A DNA stretch of 64,000 nucleotides, taken from positions 1 to 64,000 of the forward strand of contig CAXBHL010000005.1 of NCBI GenBank assembly GCA_963975575.1, given 5' to 3'. The translations under genes were made by a program, and so were the position numbers. This DNA is from UBA6054 sp963975575. GTDB lineage: Bacteria; Planctomycetota; Phycisphaerae; Phycisphaerales; UBA1924. The notes beneath the pieces are model-generated. The model was not told the origin of the DNA. It saw only the letters and a list, made by a program, of their open reading frames with translations, and ran no database searches. This document shows positions 30,739 to 38,850 of this stretch, one piece after another; within the stretch, counting starts at the first letter, position 1, and the number at the start of each line of letters is the position of its first letter.

Positions 30739-31817
30739 GACGACGGTCCCCAGTTGCGCTCGAGCTGGCGTGCGGCCTCGATGGTGTAGCGGGCCCAGGG
30801 GAGTTCCTCGAGGCGCTCCTCGGGGATCGGCAGGTTCGTCAGTTCGCAGAGGCCGTAGGTGCCCTGCTCGATGCGACCCAGCGCGTCGTCGATCTCCTTG
30901 ATGCGCTTGCGGTCCTGGGCGGCCAGGTTCAGGCTGAGCGTCTGGTCGTAGTTCTCCGACCCCTGCTCGGCGATGTGCTGGGGGTTGTTAGAGAGCCCGC
31001 CGGACTCGGACCGCAGCGCCTCGTTCTCCATGCTCTCGACGTCGCCGAGCAGCTCGGCACGCTTGGAGAGCAGCAGCTGGCGGAACTTCTCGAGCTTGGC
31101 CTTGGTCAGCGGCGACTTGGTGCGGCGCGACTTCGGCGAATCGAGCGTGGACTCGGGCTTGGGGGCCGAGGGGCCGGAGGGGATCAGCGGCTTGGTGATC
31201 TTTGAGCCGGGACCGAGCAGCATGGGGCGCACGGGCGGGATGTGCTTACTCACGGCTTTGCCTCTTGAGGACGGCTTCTTGGCCGGCTGCACGATGGTAA
31301 TGCCCTTGCGACCCGACTTCTTGTCGTCGGCGGTCTCCGTCTTCTTTTCGCCCGCCTTGCCCTTGGGCGCGGCCGGCTTCTTCGCGGTCGGCTTGTCGGC
31401 GGCCTTCGACGATTTCTTGGTTGTCTTTTTCGTCGCGGCGTCCGCGCCCTCGGGCGTGGCCTCAGCTGCGGACTTGGCGGGCTTGGACGTCGCCTTGCTG
31501 GCGGTCTTCTTGCTTGTTTTCTTGGAGGCGGTTTTGGCCGCGGACTTCTTCGCGACCGGTTTCTTCTTGGCGGTTTTCTTCTCGGCGGGGGTGGCTTGGG
31601 TCGTGTTGCTCATCGCCTCGGTTTTCTTGGCTGCGGACTTTTTCGAGGCGGATTTCTTGCTCGCCGTGGACTTGCGGGGGGCGGGCTTGGCGGCTTCCTG
31701 CGCCTTGGAGGCGGTGGACTTGCGCGCGGCCTTCTTGACCACCTTGCGGGCGGTCTTTTTGGCCGTTTTCTTCGCGGCCTTCTTGGCGGTCTTCTTCGCG
31801 GCGGGTTTCTTGGCCAA
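30735..31817 (-). CDS. DksA/TraR-like protein with histone-H1-like N-terminal tail
   Basis: A 360-residue fusion-like protein. Residues 1 to about 230 are low complexity, made of Lys, Ala, Thr and Ser (AKKTAKKAAKKTAKKTARK type), like histone H1 tails. Residues of about 240-360 form a DksA/TraR-type coiled coil (KAKLEKFRQLLLSKRAELL) and a remnant zinc-finger region, GTYGLCELTNLPIPEERLE. Only one of the four usual Cys remains, so zinc binding is doubtful. DksA proteins act in the secondary channel of RNA polymerase; the tail would add DNA binding. The start is TTG, chosen because MAKKPAAKKTAKK mirrors the HU protein; an ATG just upstream is out of frame. It is coupled to lspA. Confidence 0.82.
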   Translation of the reverse strand: MAKKPAAKKTAKKAAKKTAKKTARKVVKKAARKSTASKAQEAAKPAPRKSTASKKSASKKSAAKKTEAMSNTTQATPAEKKTAKKKPVAKKSAAKTASKKTSKKTASKATSKPAKSAAEATPEGADAATKKTTKKSSKAADKPTAKKPAAPKGKAGEKKTETADDKKSGRKGITIVQPAKKPSSRGKAVSKHIPPVRPMLLGPGSKITKPLIPSGPSAPKPESTLDSPKSRRTKSPLTKAKLEKFRQLLLSKRAELLGDVESMENEALRSESGGLSNNPQHIAEQGSENYDQTLSLNLAAQDRKRIKEIDDALGRIEQGTYGLCELTNLPIPEERLEELPWARYTIEAARQLERNWGPSS

Positions 31818-32003
31818 GTTTGGTCACCCATCTCCGGGATCGCGCCCGCTCCGGCGCGGAGGGGCGTCTTCCGGCAAGTTGGGGCGAAGGGTAGTCGCGG
31901 CGGCGTGACGGGTCAATGTCCCGACCAAACAGGCATCGAACGGCTTGGGTTTTCTCCCGGGCGGTTGTTCGCAGGGGCGGCCGGTCGCGGGGGGAGGGGG
32001 GCG

Positions 32004-33044
32004 TCAGGCGGTGGCCTGCGTCTCGGGGACCTCGTCGAAGGATCCCAGCTTGCGGAAGCGCGCGTAGCGGGCGTCCATCAGGGCCTTGGGCTCCATCGGA
32101 TCGAGTTCGGCGAGCTGGGCGCCGATCCACTGCTCGAGCATGCGGGCCGCGGCGTCGGGATCGCGGTGGGCCCCGCCGAGCGGCTCGTCGACGACCGAGT
32201 CGATGATGCCCAGGGCGAGGTTGTCGCGGGCGGTGAGCTTGAGGGCGTCCGCGGCGGCGGTGTTGGTCTGCTCGTTGGCCTGCTTCCAGAGGATCGCCGC
32301 GCAGCCTTCGGGGGAGATGACCGAGTACCACGAGTTGCGGAGCATGCCGACGCGGTCGGCCACCGCGATGCCCAGGGCCCCGCCGGAGCCGCCCTCGCCG
32401 ATGATGACCGAGACGATCGGGACGGGCAGGCGGCTCATCTCGCGCATGTTGACGGCGATGGCCTCGGCCTGGCCGCGTTCCTCGGCGCCCAGGCCCGGGT
32501 AGGCGCCCGGGGTGTCGACGAGGGTGACGATGGGCACGCCGAACTTGGCGGCCAGCTCCATCTTCGCCAGGGCCTTGCGGTAGCCCTCCGGGTGGGCGCA
32601 GCCGAAGTGGCAGGACAGCTTTTCCTGGGTGGTACGGCCCTTCTGGTGGCCGACGATCAGGACCTTGCGCCCGGCGACGCGTCCGAAGCCCGTGACGATG
32701 GCGGGGTCGTCGCCGTAGCGTCGGTCGCCGTGGAGTTCGCAGAAATCGCGGCACATGCGGGCGACGTAGTCGCGGGTCTGGGGGCGGTCGGGGTGGCGGG
32801 CGACGCGGACGGTGTTCCACGGGGACAGGTTGGTGTACAGCTTCGTGAGCAGCTCCTGGCGCTGCTTCCTGAGCGACTCGGCCTCGGCGTTGGGCGGGGG
32901 GGTGGCGCCGGCGGGCGGGTTCTCCGCGCTGAGGCCGCCGAGGGCGGGGACTTCCGCCGGGCGGCCGGCCTTCTCGGCCTTGGCGATGCGTTCGTCGAGT
33001 TCGGCGAGCGGCTTCTCGAAGTCGAGCTGGTAGAAGGTGGCCAT
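32004..33044 (-). CDS. accA: Acetyl-CoA carboxylase carboxyltransferase alpha subunit
   Basis: The 346-residue AccA subunit, which with AccD transfers the carboxyl group from biotin to acetyl-CoA, the first committed step of fatty-acid synthesis. Diagnostic segments are LDFEKPLAELDERI at the N terminus, FGCAHPEGYRKALAKM, VDTPGAYPGLGAEERGQ and IGEGGSGGALGIAVADRV. A Pro-rich insert (ENPPAGATPPPNAEAES) lengthens the N-terminal part slightly. The ATG has a GAGGAG site. No accD, accB or accC is nearby. Confidence 0.96.
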   Translation of the reverse strand: MATFYQLDFEKPLAELDERIAKAEKAGRPAEVPALGGLSAENPPAGATPPPNAEAESLRKQRQELLTKLYTNLSPWNTVRVARHPDRPQTRDYVARMCRDFCELHGDRRYGDDPAIVTGFGRVAGRKVLIVGHQKGRTTQEKLSCHFGCAHPEGYRKALAKMELAAKFGVPIVTLVDTPGAYPGLGAEERGQAEAIAVNMREMSRLPVPIVSVIIGEGGSGGALGIAVADRVGMLRNSWYSVISPEGCAAILWKQANEQTNTAAADALKLTARDNLALGIIDSVVDEPLGGAHRDPDAAARMLEQWIGAQLAELDPMEPKALMDARYARFRKLGSFDEVPETQATA

Positions 33045-33100
33045 CCGGGTCTCCTCGTTGGGGGGAATGGTACGCGCGGGCCCGGGTGGTGTCGGGGCCT

Positions 33101-33106
33101 TAGGCT
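33101..33106 (+). promoter_or_regulatory. -10 element TAGGCT for leaderless proC mRNA
   Basis: TAGGCT is followed by TCGGGC and the ATG at 33113. There is no Shine-Dalgarno site. Confidence 0.5.
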
Positions 33107-33112
33107 TCGGGC

Positions 33113-33943
33113 ATGACCACGCAGCAGCAGACGGGGCCCTGGTTGTTCATCGGGGCCGGGAACATGGGCGGCGCGATCGCGGCGGGCGCGCTCTCGGGCG
33201 GGGCGGTGTCGACGGCGCAGATGGCGGCCCTGAAGCCGTCGGACGGGGCGGAGGCCTCGTTCGGGCACGTGTTCGACGCGGTCGGGGACGCCGCGGCGTG
33301 GCTGGACGCCGAGCCGGACGCGGGCGTGGTGCTGGGGTTCAAGCCGCAGATGTTCAAGGACATCGCCGCGGAATGGCGTCCGGTGTTCGACGCGGGGCCT
33401 TCGCGCCTGGTGGTGTCGATCCTGGCGGGCACGACGGCGGCGACGGTGGCCTCGGGTCTGGGTGAGCACGCCCGCGTGGTGCGGGTGATGCCGAACACGC
33501 CGATCCGGCTGGGCATGGGGATGAGCGCGGTCTCGGCGGGCCCGCGGGCGGGCGAGCCGGACCTGGTGCGGGCCGAGCGGCTGTTCGGGGCGAGCGGGAA
33601 GACGATCCGCATCAACGAGGGCCTGATGGACGCGTTCACGGGGCTGGCCGGCTCGGGCCCGGCGTACGTGTTCTACCTGGCCGAGGGGATGCTCGAGGCG
33701 GCCGAGCAGCTCGGGTTCGATCGCGAGCAGGCGCTGCTGATCGTGCGGCAGACGGTGGCGGGTTCGGGTGCGTTGCTAGCGGACTCGCCGGAGACGCCGC
33801 GGGCGCTGCGGACGCGGGTGACGAGCAAGGGCGGGACGACGGCGGCGGGGACGGGCGTGCTCGACGACGCGGGCGTCCGCGACGCGGTGGTGCGCGCGGT
33901 GCACGCGGCGCGGCACCGCGGTGCGGAGCTGGCGAAGGAGTGA
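33113..33943 (+). CDS. proC: Pyrroline-5-carboxylate reductase
   Basis: A 276-residue enzyme that reduces pyrroline-5-carboxylate to proline with NAD(P)H, the last step of proline synthesis. FIGAGNMGGAIAAG is the nucleotide-binding loop, VVRVMPNTPIRLGMGMS is the conserved substrate-side motif, and GLAGSGPAYVFYLAEGM plus TSKGGTTAAGTGVLDD are the C-terminal signatures. The length is normal. It starts without a ribosome-binding site behind a TAGGCT box, divergent from accA, and ends 17 bp before the convergent permease gene. Confidence 0.95.
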   Translation: MTTQQQTGPWLFIGAGNMGGAIAAGALSGGAVSTAQMAALKPSDGAEASFGHVFDAVGDAAAWLDAEPDAGVVLGFKPQMFKDIAAEWRPVFDAGPSRLVVSILAGTTAATVASGLGEHARVVRVMPNTPIRLGMGMSAVSAGPRAGEPDLVRAERLFGASGKTIRINEGLMDAFTGLAGSGPAYVFYLAEGMLEAAEQLGFDREQALLIVRQTVAGSGALLADSPETPRALRTRVTSKGGTTAAGTGVLDDAGVRDAVVRAVHAARHRGAELAKE

Positions 33944-33959
33944 GCGGGGGCACCGGGGC

Positions 33960-35138
33960 TTAGAAATCCCGGCGGCTGAAGATCAGGATCGACAGCAGGA
34001 TGCAGACCGCCTCGAAGACCAGCGAGGTGCCCAGGATCCATCCCAGCGAGCGGGACCGCAGGACGTCCTGCACGCGCTTCTGGACGCGGGGGTCTTCCAT
34101 GGCCGGGCCGCGGGGCGGCTCGTCGGTGTCGGGGATGTCCACGCCGGTGGACTCGCCGATGAGCTGATTGATCTCCTGCTGGGAGATCAGGTTGCGCTCG
34201 AGCAGGCCGACGGTTTCCTGGGTTTTTGGCAGGATGAACTTGAGGTAGCCGACGCGCTTGGACCACATGGCCCAGGTGTCGGCCGCCTGCTCGGCCTCGG
34301 CCAGGCGGGTGCGGCTGGCGGCCAGGGCCGGGTTGGCGGCGGCGCGGCGCTCGTCGGGGTCGGTCAGCGGCTGGCCCTCGGGGTCCGTGGGCGGGTCGCC
34401 GGCGGCGTCGAGCTGGGCGAGGCGGCGGTCGGCAAAAACGATCTGGTTCTCGATGTTCTTGTGCTGGTCCTCGAGGCGGACGACGGTGCCCTCGCGCTGG
34501 GCCAGGACGACGGTGTCGGTGGTGTTGACGATCCAGACCAGGAACCAGAACAGGATGGTCAGGAGCAGGGCCGCGATGGTCGAGCGGGTGATCATGCCCA
34601 GCAGGGCGCAGACGCCGAAGATGTAGCTGAAGAACAGCACCACGATGGGCACGGCCAGGAAGATGCTCGGCTGGACGGCCCCGCCGCGGATCCAGATGAC
34701 CAGGAAGCAGCCGATGCTGAAGACGGCCACCTGGAAGGTGACGAACAGCAGGCCGGCGATGTACTTGGTCAGGAAGAGGCGCCAGCGGGCGATGGGCTTG
34801 GAGAGCATGGTCTCGATGACGCCGCCGGAGATCAGATCCGGGAACATGCCGGCGGTGGAGATCAGGGCGAGGATGGCGGCGATCCAGCTGAGCCAGAAGG
34901 GGATGCCCCAGGTGGTGAACTGGAGCTTGTAGAAGAGCTCCTTGGAGATCAGGCCGGTGTTGAAGAACTCGTTGTCGAAGGTCCAGTGCAGGAACGACGG
35001 GCCACGGCTGTTGATGCCCAGCCCGGCGAAGATCGCCACGGCGAGCAGGTTCAGGGCCATGGTGATCCAGAACAGCTTGCGGGCGTTGAGCTCGCGGTAG
35101 GCGTCGACGAAGAGGGCGGCGGTCTGGGTGAGGATCAC
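33960..35138 (-). CDS. ABC-2 type transporter permease
   Basis: A 392-residue inner-membrane permease with about six membrane segments; one helix lies near the N terminus (WITMALNLLAVAIFAGL), followed by a cluster in the middle and one at the C terminus (IFSR at the very end). Between helices 5 and 6 there is a large soluble region of about 150 residues that is rich in Gln/Glu helices (EDQHKNIENQIVFADRRL). It pairs with the ATPase encoded immediately upstream, overlapping it by ATGA. The large insert resembles ABC-2 permeases with extracytoplasmic domains of the Nos/Gld type. The substrate is unknown. Confidence 0.85.
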   Translation of the reverse strand: MILTQTAALFVDAYRELNARKLFWITMALNLLAVAIFAGLGINSRGPSFLHWTFDNEFFNTGLISKELFYKLQFTTWGIPFWLSWIAAILALISTAGMFPDLISGGVIETMLSKPIARWRLFLTKYIAGLLFVTFQVAVFSIGCFLVIWIRGGAVQPSIFLAVPIVVLFFSYIFGVCALLGMITRSTIAALLLTILFWFLVWIVNTTDTVVLAQREGTVVRLEDQHKNIENQIVFADRRLAQLDAAGDPPTDPEGQPLTDPDERRAAANPALAASRTRLAEAEQAADTWAMWSKRVGYLKFILPKTQETVGLLERNLISQQEINQLIGESTGVDIPDTDEPPRGPAMEDPRVQKRVQDVLRSRSLGWILGTSLVFEAVCILLSILIFSRRDF

Positions 35139-36103
35139 GGGCGGGCCCCCTTGCGCTTGTTCTGGGCCGCGCCGGGGCGGCCGTGGGACTCGTCGGCCTC
35201 GACGGTCTCCATGAAGAGGTCCTCGAGCGTGGGGCGGACGGGGGTGACGGCCGCCAGGACGACGCCGCGCCGGCGGAGGGCGTCGATGGTCGGCTGGATG
35301 TGGCCGGGGTCGCTGGTCTGGATGGTCACGCGGGTGGCGTCGATGGTGACCTCAAGCCCGTCGGTGGCCGCACGGATGACGCTGTGGTGCTCCTCGGTGA
35401 ACACCTCGGCGCCGGTGATGGCGTAGCCGCGCTTGCCCTCGGTCAGCTCGCCGATGGTGCCCTGCCGGAGCACCTTGCCCTGGACCATGATGGCCACGCG
35501 GTCGCAGACCATCTCGATCTCGCTGAGCAGGTGGGAGTTCAGGAACACGGCCCGGCCCTCGTCCTTGAGGTGCGCGAGAATCTGGCGGATCTCGCGCCGG
35601 CCCACGGGGTCGACGCCGTCGGTGGGCTCGTCGAGGAGGACCAGGTCGGGGTTGTTCATGAGGGACTGGGCGATGCCGATGCGCTGGCGCATGCCCTTGG
35701 AGTAGCCGCCGATCTTCTTCTCGCTCCAGTCGCTCATGCCGACGAGTTCGAGCAGCTCGGCGGAGCGGCGGTTGCGCTCGCGGCGCTGCACGCCGGACAT
35801 GGCGGCGAAGAACTCGAGCACCTGGCGGCCCTTGAGGTAGGGCGGGAAGCGGTGGTGCTCGGGCAGGTAGCCGATGCGGGCGAGGGTGGCACGGTCACCG
35901 ACGGGCTTGCCCAGGACGGTTCCCTTGCATTTGGTCGGGCTGATGACGGTCATCAGGATCTTGACGAGGGTGGACTTGCCGGCCCCGTTGGGGCCGAGCA
36001 GGCCGAAGACCTCGCCGGGGTGGACGGTCAGGTCCACGCCGCGGAGGGCGTGGACGCGGCCTTTGTAGATCTTCTCAACGCCGGTCAGGTGGATCGCGGT
36101 CAT
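35135..36103 (-). CDS. ABC transporter ATP-binding protein
   Basis: The 322-residue ATPase partner of the permease. GPNGAGKST is Walker A, GGYSKGMRQRIGIAQ the signature loop, LVLLDEPTDGVDP Walker B and NSHLLSEIE the switch His. The C-terminal 90 residues match the accessory domain common in the ABC-2 export ATPases. The ATG at 36103 has a GAGGAAACG site. It overlaps the methyltransferase stop upstream and the permease start downstream by 4 nt each, so the three genes form one coupled operon. Confidence 0.93.
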   Translation of the reverse strand: MTAIHLTGVEKIYKGRVHALRGVDLTVHPGEVFGLLGPNGAGKSTLVKILMTVISPTKCKGTVLGKPVGDRATLARIGYLPEHHRFPPYLKGRQVLEFFAAMSGVQRRERNRRSAELLELVGMSDWSEKKIGGYSKGMRQRIGIAQSLMNNPDLVLLDEPTDGVDPVGRREIRQILAHLKDEGRAVFLNSHLLSEIEMVCDRVAIMVQGKVLRQGTIGELTEGKRGYAITGAEVFTEEHHSVIRAATDGLEVTIDATRVTIQTSDPGHIQPTIDALRRRGVVLAAVTPVRPTLEDLFMETVEADESHGRPGAAQNKRKGARP

Positions 36104-36771
36104 CGTTTCCTCGCCACGACATGGAAGACGTGCCAGTGCTTGTGTGCGTCGCCGGCCTGTTTGCTGGGCCGGTCCTCTTCCTCGAAGTGTTCGAGGATGT
36201 ATTGGTCGAACAGGGCGATGGTTTCGGCCCGCGTCAGGTGGGTGCGGTCTTCGAGGATCGCCCAGTCGTCGCGATCGCCGAAGAACTGGCCGCTGAAACG
36301 CCCTCCCGCGGTCAGCGCGGCGTCGATCTTCGCCCACAGGACCGGGAAGGCGTGGGGCGGGCAGAAGGGCAGCGAGAAGCTGGCGTTGACGAGGGTGGCC
36401 GCGGGGACACAAACTGCCTCGAACTCGCTGAGATGGACGCTGAGGCGGCCCTGAGCGATGGCCTGAGCGCAGACCGGGCGTTCGCAAAGACGGCGCAGGC
36501 CCTCGGCGTTGGCGTCGGTGGCCCAGAGGCGCCAGCCGCGTTCGAGCACGGCCACAGCGTCCTGGCCCGAGCCGCAGCCGAGATCGACGGCCAACGGGGC
36601 ATCGGACGGGTCGATGGGGCCGAAACGGTCGAGGGCGTTGAGCAGCGAGCCCCGCGGGGGCTTGCCCTCCATGCGATCGAAATAGGCGGCCCAGTCGCGA
36701 CGCTCGGCGGCCTCGTGGGCTGGGAGCGGTCCGGGTGCTCCGGTCGGGTTTGGCTTGGTGGGTCCGGTCAT
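36100..36771 (-). CDS. SAM-dependent methyltransferase (class I)
   Basis: A 223-residue class I methyltransferase. LAVDLGCGSGQDAVAVLERGW is motif I, WATDANAEGL motif II, and the region around NASFSLPF motif IV. It resembles TehB- or UbiE-like small-molecule methyltransferases; the substrate is unknown. It is the first gene of a three-gene operon with an ABC transporter, so it may modify a compound that is then exported, but that is inference. The ATG at 36771 lies 10 nt after a TATCGT box shared by overlap with the divergent UbiD gene. Confidence 0.85.
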   Translation of the reverse strand: MTGPTKPNPTGAPGPLPAHEAAERRDWAAYFDRMEGKPPRGSLLNALDRFGPIDPSDAPLAVDLGCGSGQDAVAVLERGWRLWATDANAEGLRRLCERPVCAQAIAQGRLSVHLSEFEAVCVPAATLVNASFSLPFCPPHAFPVLWAKIDAALTAGGRFSGQFFGDRDDWAILEDRTHLTRAETIALFDQYILEHFEEEDRPSKQAGDAHKHWHVFHVVARKR

Positions 36772-36781
36772 GTCCTCACAC

Positions 36782-36791
36782 ACGATATCCT
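36782..36791. promoter_or_regulatory. Overlapping divergent -10 elements
   Basis: TATCGT on the minus strand (36787-36782) serves the methyltransferase operon and TATCCT on the plus strand (36786-36791) serves the UbiD gene. They overlap by two base pairs around a GATATC palindrome, with 10 and 9 nt to the start codons. Confidence 0.45.
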
Positions 36792-36800
36792 GATCACAGA

Positions 36801-38843
36801 ATGTACCCTGATCTTCCCTCGTTCGTCGCCGCCCTGGAATCCGCCGGAGAGCTCGTGCGCGTACCGGAGGCGGTCTCGCCGGTGCTGGAGATCGCCAAGC
36901 GGGCGGATCTGGCGAGCAAATCGCGAGCCCCGCACCCCGGCAGCAACGCTTCACAAAGAAATGACCCTGAGTTTTACGGCTACGGCGGGCCGGCGTTGCT
37001 GTTCGAGAACGTGCCGGGGTCGGACTTTCCGGTGCTGATCAATGCGTACGGGTCGTACCGGCGGATGGAGATGGCGTTCGGGGGAAGGGCGTTCGACGAC
37101 ATCGGGGCGACGATCGGGGAGTTGGTCAAGCCGGAGCCGCCGCGGTCGCTGGGGGAGGCGATCGCAAAGGGGAAGCAGTTCCTGCCGCTCTTGAAGATCG
37201 GGCCGAAGCGGATCAAGGGGTCGGGCGCGTGCCAGCAGATCGTCAAGACCGGCGACGCGGTGGACCTGACCCGCCTGGGGATGCTGCGGTGCTGGGAGCA
37301 CGACGGGGACTTCGAAGCGGTGGGGTATCCGGCGGGGATCAATGATTCTGTGCCGGGGCTGGGGCATCCGGGTATCGACGCCGACCGCTGGGAAGCGGAG
37401 TTCCGCGGCCGGTACATCACGCTGGCGGGGATCCACACGATCCACGCGGACGATCGGGACGACCCGAAGCCCAAGAGCCACAACATCGGTATGTACCGCG
37501 TGCAGTTGCTCGGCAAGAACCGCTTGGCGATGCACTGGCACATGCACCACGACGGGGCGAGCCACTGGCGGAGCTGGAAGAATCTGGGTCGGCCGATGCC
37601 GGTGGCGATCGCGCTGGGCGGGCCGAGCGTGATGCCGTACGCGGCCACCTGCCCGCTGCCGCCGGGAATCAGCGAACTGCTGATGGCGGGGTTCCTCAAC
37701 GGCAGGGGCATCCGGCTGTGCCGGGCGAAGACGGTGCCGCTGTGGGTGCCGGCGGACGCGGAGATCGTGATCGAGGGCTGGGTGCGGACGGACGCGGGAT
37801 ATCCCGGCTGGGAGCCGCGGGACTCGGACGCGGGCCTGCTGGGCGACGGCGCGGTGTTCGAGGGTCCGTTCGGGGACCACACCGGGTTCTATTCCATGCC
37901 GGACCGGTACCCCGTCACCGAGGTTTGGGCGGTCACGCACCGGCGGGACGCGGTGTACCCGACGACCATCGTGGGGCTGCCGCCGCAGGAGGACTACTAC
38001 CTCGGCAAGGCAACCGAGCGGATCATGCTGCCGCTGCTCAAGACGCTGATCCCGGACATCGTTGACTACGACCTGCCGATGTTCGGCGCGTTCCACAACT
38101 GCGCGGTGATCCAGATCCGCAAGCACTACCCGCTGCACGCCCGCAAGGTGATGCACGCGGTGTGGGGCGCGGGGCAGATGGCGTGGACCAAGACCGTGAT
38201 CGTGGTCGACGAGGGCGTCAACTGCCACGACCTGACGGCCGTGCTGGGAGCGGTGTGCCGGCACTGCGTGCCGTCCCGCGACATCGAGCGGGTGCACGGG
38301 GCGTTGGACATCCTGGACCACGCCGCGCCGCGGTTGGCGTCGGGCATGAAGATCGGCTTCGACGCGACGCGGAAGGTGGCGGGGGAGGACATCGACGGCG
38401 GGGCGATCGGCCCACCGGACGCGGTTCCGGACGGGGCGGCGCGTGCGGAGGATGTGGCCCGGGCGAAGGCCATCCCCGGCGTGCTCGACGCGTCCGCGTC
38501 GGACAGGGCGCCGGGCTGGCTGTTCGTTCGGGCGGATCGGGGCGTGGATGAGGCTTCCGGTGCAGGGCTGGGCCAGCGGATCCTGGCCGATCTGTTCGCC
38601 GCTCCGACGCACGCGAAGTTCGCGGTCGTGCTGGGCCGCGGCGTGGACATCCACGATCACCACGCGGCCCTGTTCCACTGGGTGGCCAATAGCGACGCGG
38701 GACGGGACGCCGTGTGGGAACCATCGCACGGCCGCGACCGCGTCGGTTTCGACGCGACGCCGAAGACCGCGGGCGACGCGCGGAACGGTCAGGGCGTGCG
38801 GGCGTGGCCTCCGTTGCTGCCGCCGGTGCCGCTGGGCGGTTGA
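36801..38843 (+). CDS. UbiD-family decarboxylase
   Basis: A 680-residue enzyme of the UbiD family, which uses prenylated FMN to decarboxylate aromatic or alpha,beta-unsaturated acids. Family segments include PALLFENVPGSDFPVLINAYGS, GMYRVQLLGKNRLAMHWHMHHDGA and EDYYLGKATERIMLPLLK. It is longer than the usual 450-500 residues because of added internal and C-terminal segments with repeated VGFDAT-K-A motifs. It could act in ubiquinone or futalosine-type menaquinone synthesis, but no ubiX or mqn gene is near. The ATG lies 9 nt after a TATCCT box without a ribosome-binding site. Confidence 0.88.
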   Translation: MYPDLPSFVAALESAGELVRVPEAVSPVLEIAKRADLASKSRAPHPGSNASQRNDPEFYGYGGPALLFENVPGSDFPVLINAYGSYRRMEMAFGGRAFDDIGATIGELVKPEPPRSLGEAIAKGKQFLPLLKIGPKRIKGSGACQQIVKTGDAVDLTRLGMLRCWEHDGDFEAVGYPAGINDSVPGLGHPGIDADRWEAEFRGRYITLAGIHTIHADDRDDPKPKSHNIGMYRVQLLGKNRLAMHWHMHHDGASHWRSWKNLGRPMPVAIALGGPSVMPYAATCPLPPGISELLMAGFLNGRGIRLCRAKTVPLWVPADAEIVIEGWVRTDAGYPGWEPRDSDAGLLGDGAVFEGPFGDHTGFYSMPDRYPVTEVWAVTHRRDAVYPTTIVGLPPQEDYYLGKATERIMLPLLKTLIPDIVDYDLPMFGAFHNCAVIQIRKHYPLHARKVMHAVWGAGQMAWTKTVIVVDEGVNCHDLTAVLGAVCRHCVPSRDIERVHGALDILDHAAPRLASGMKIGFDATRKVAGEDIDGGAIGPPDAVPDGAARAEDVARAKAIPGVLDASASDRAPGWLFVRADRGVDEASGAGLGQRILADLFAAPTHAKFAVVLGRGVDIHDHHAALFHWVANSDAGRDAVWEPSHGRDRVGFDATPKTAGDARNGQGVRAWPPLLPPVPLGG

Positions 38844-38850
38844 TCCACGG

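Noticed and set aside
31250..31817. Repetitive Lys/Ala codons that look like a tandem or CRISPR-like array.
   Set aside because: Units are irregular in length and sequence, with no constant repeat or spacers; they encode the low-complexity tail of the DksA-like protein.
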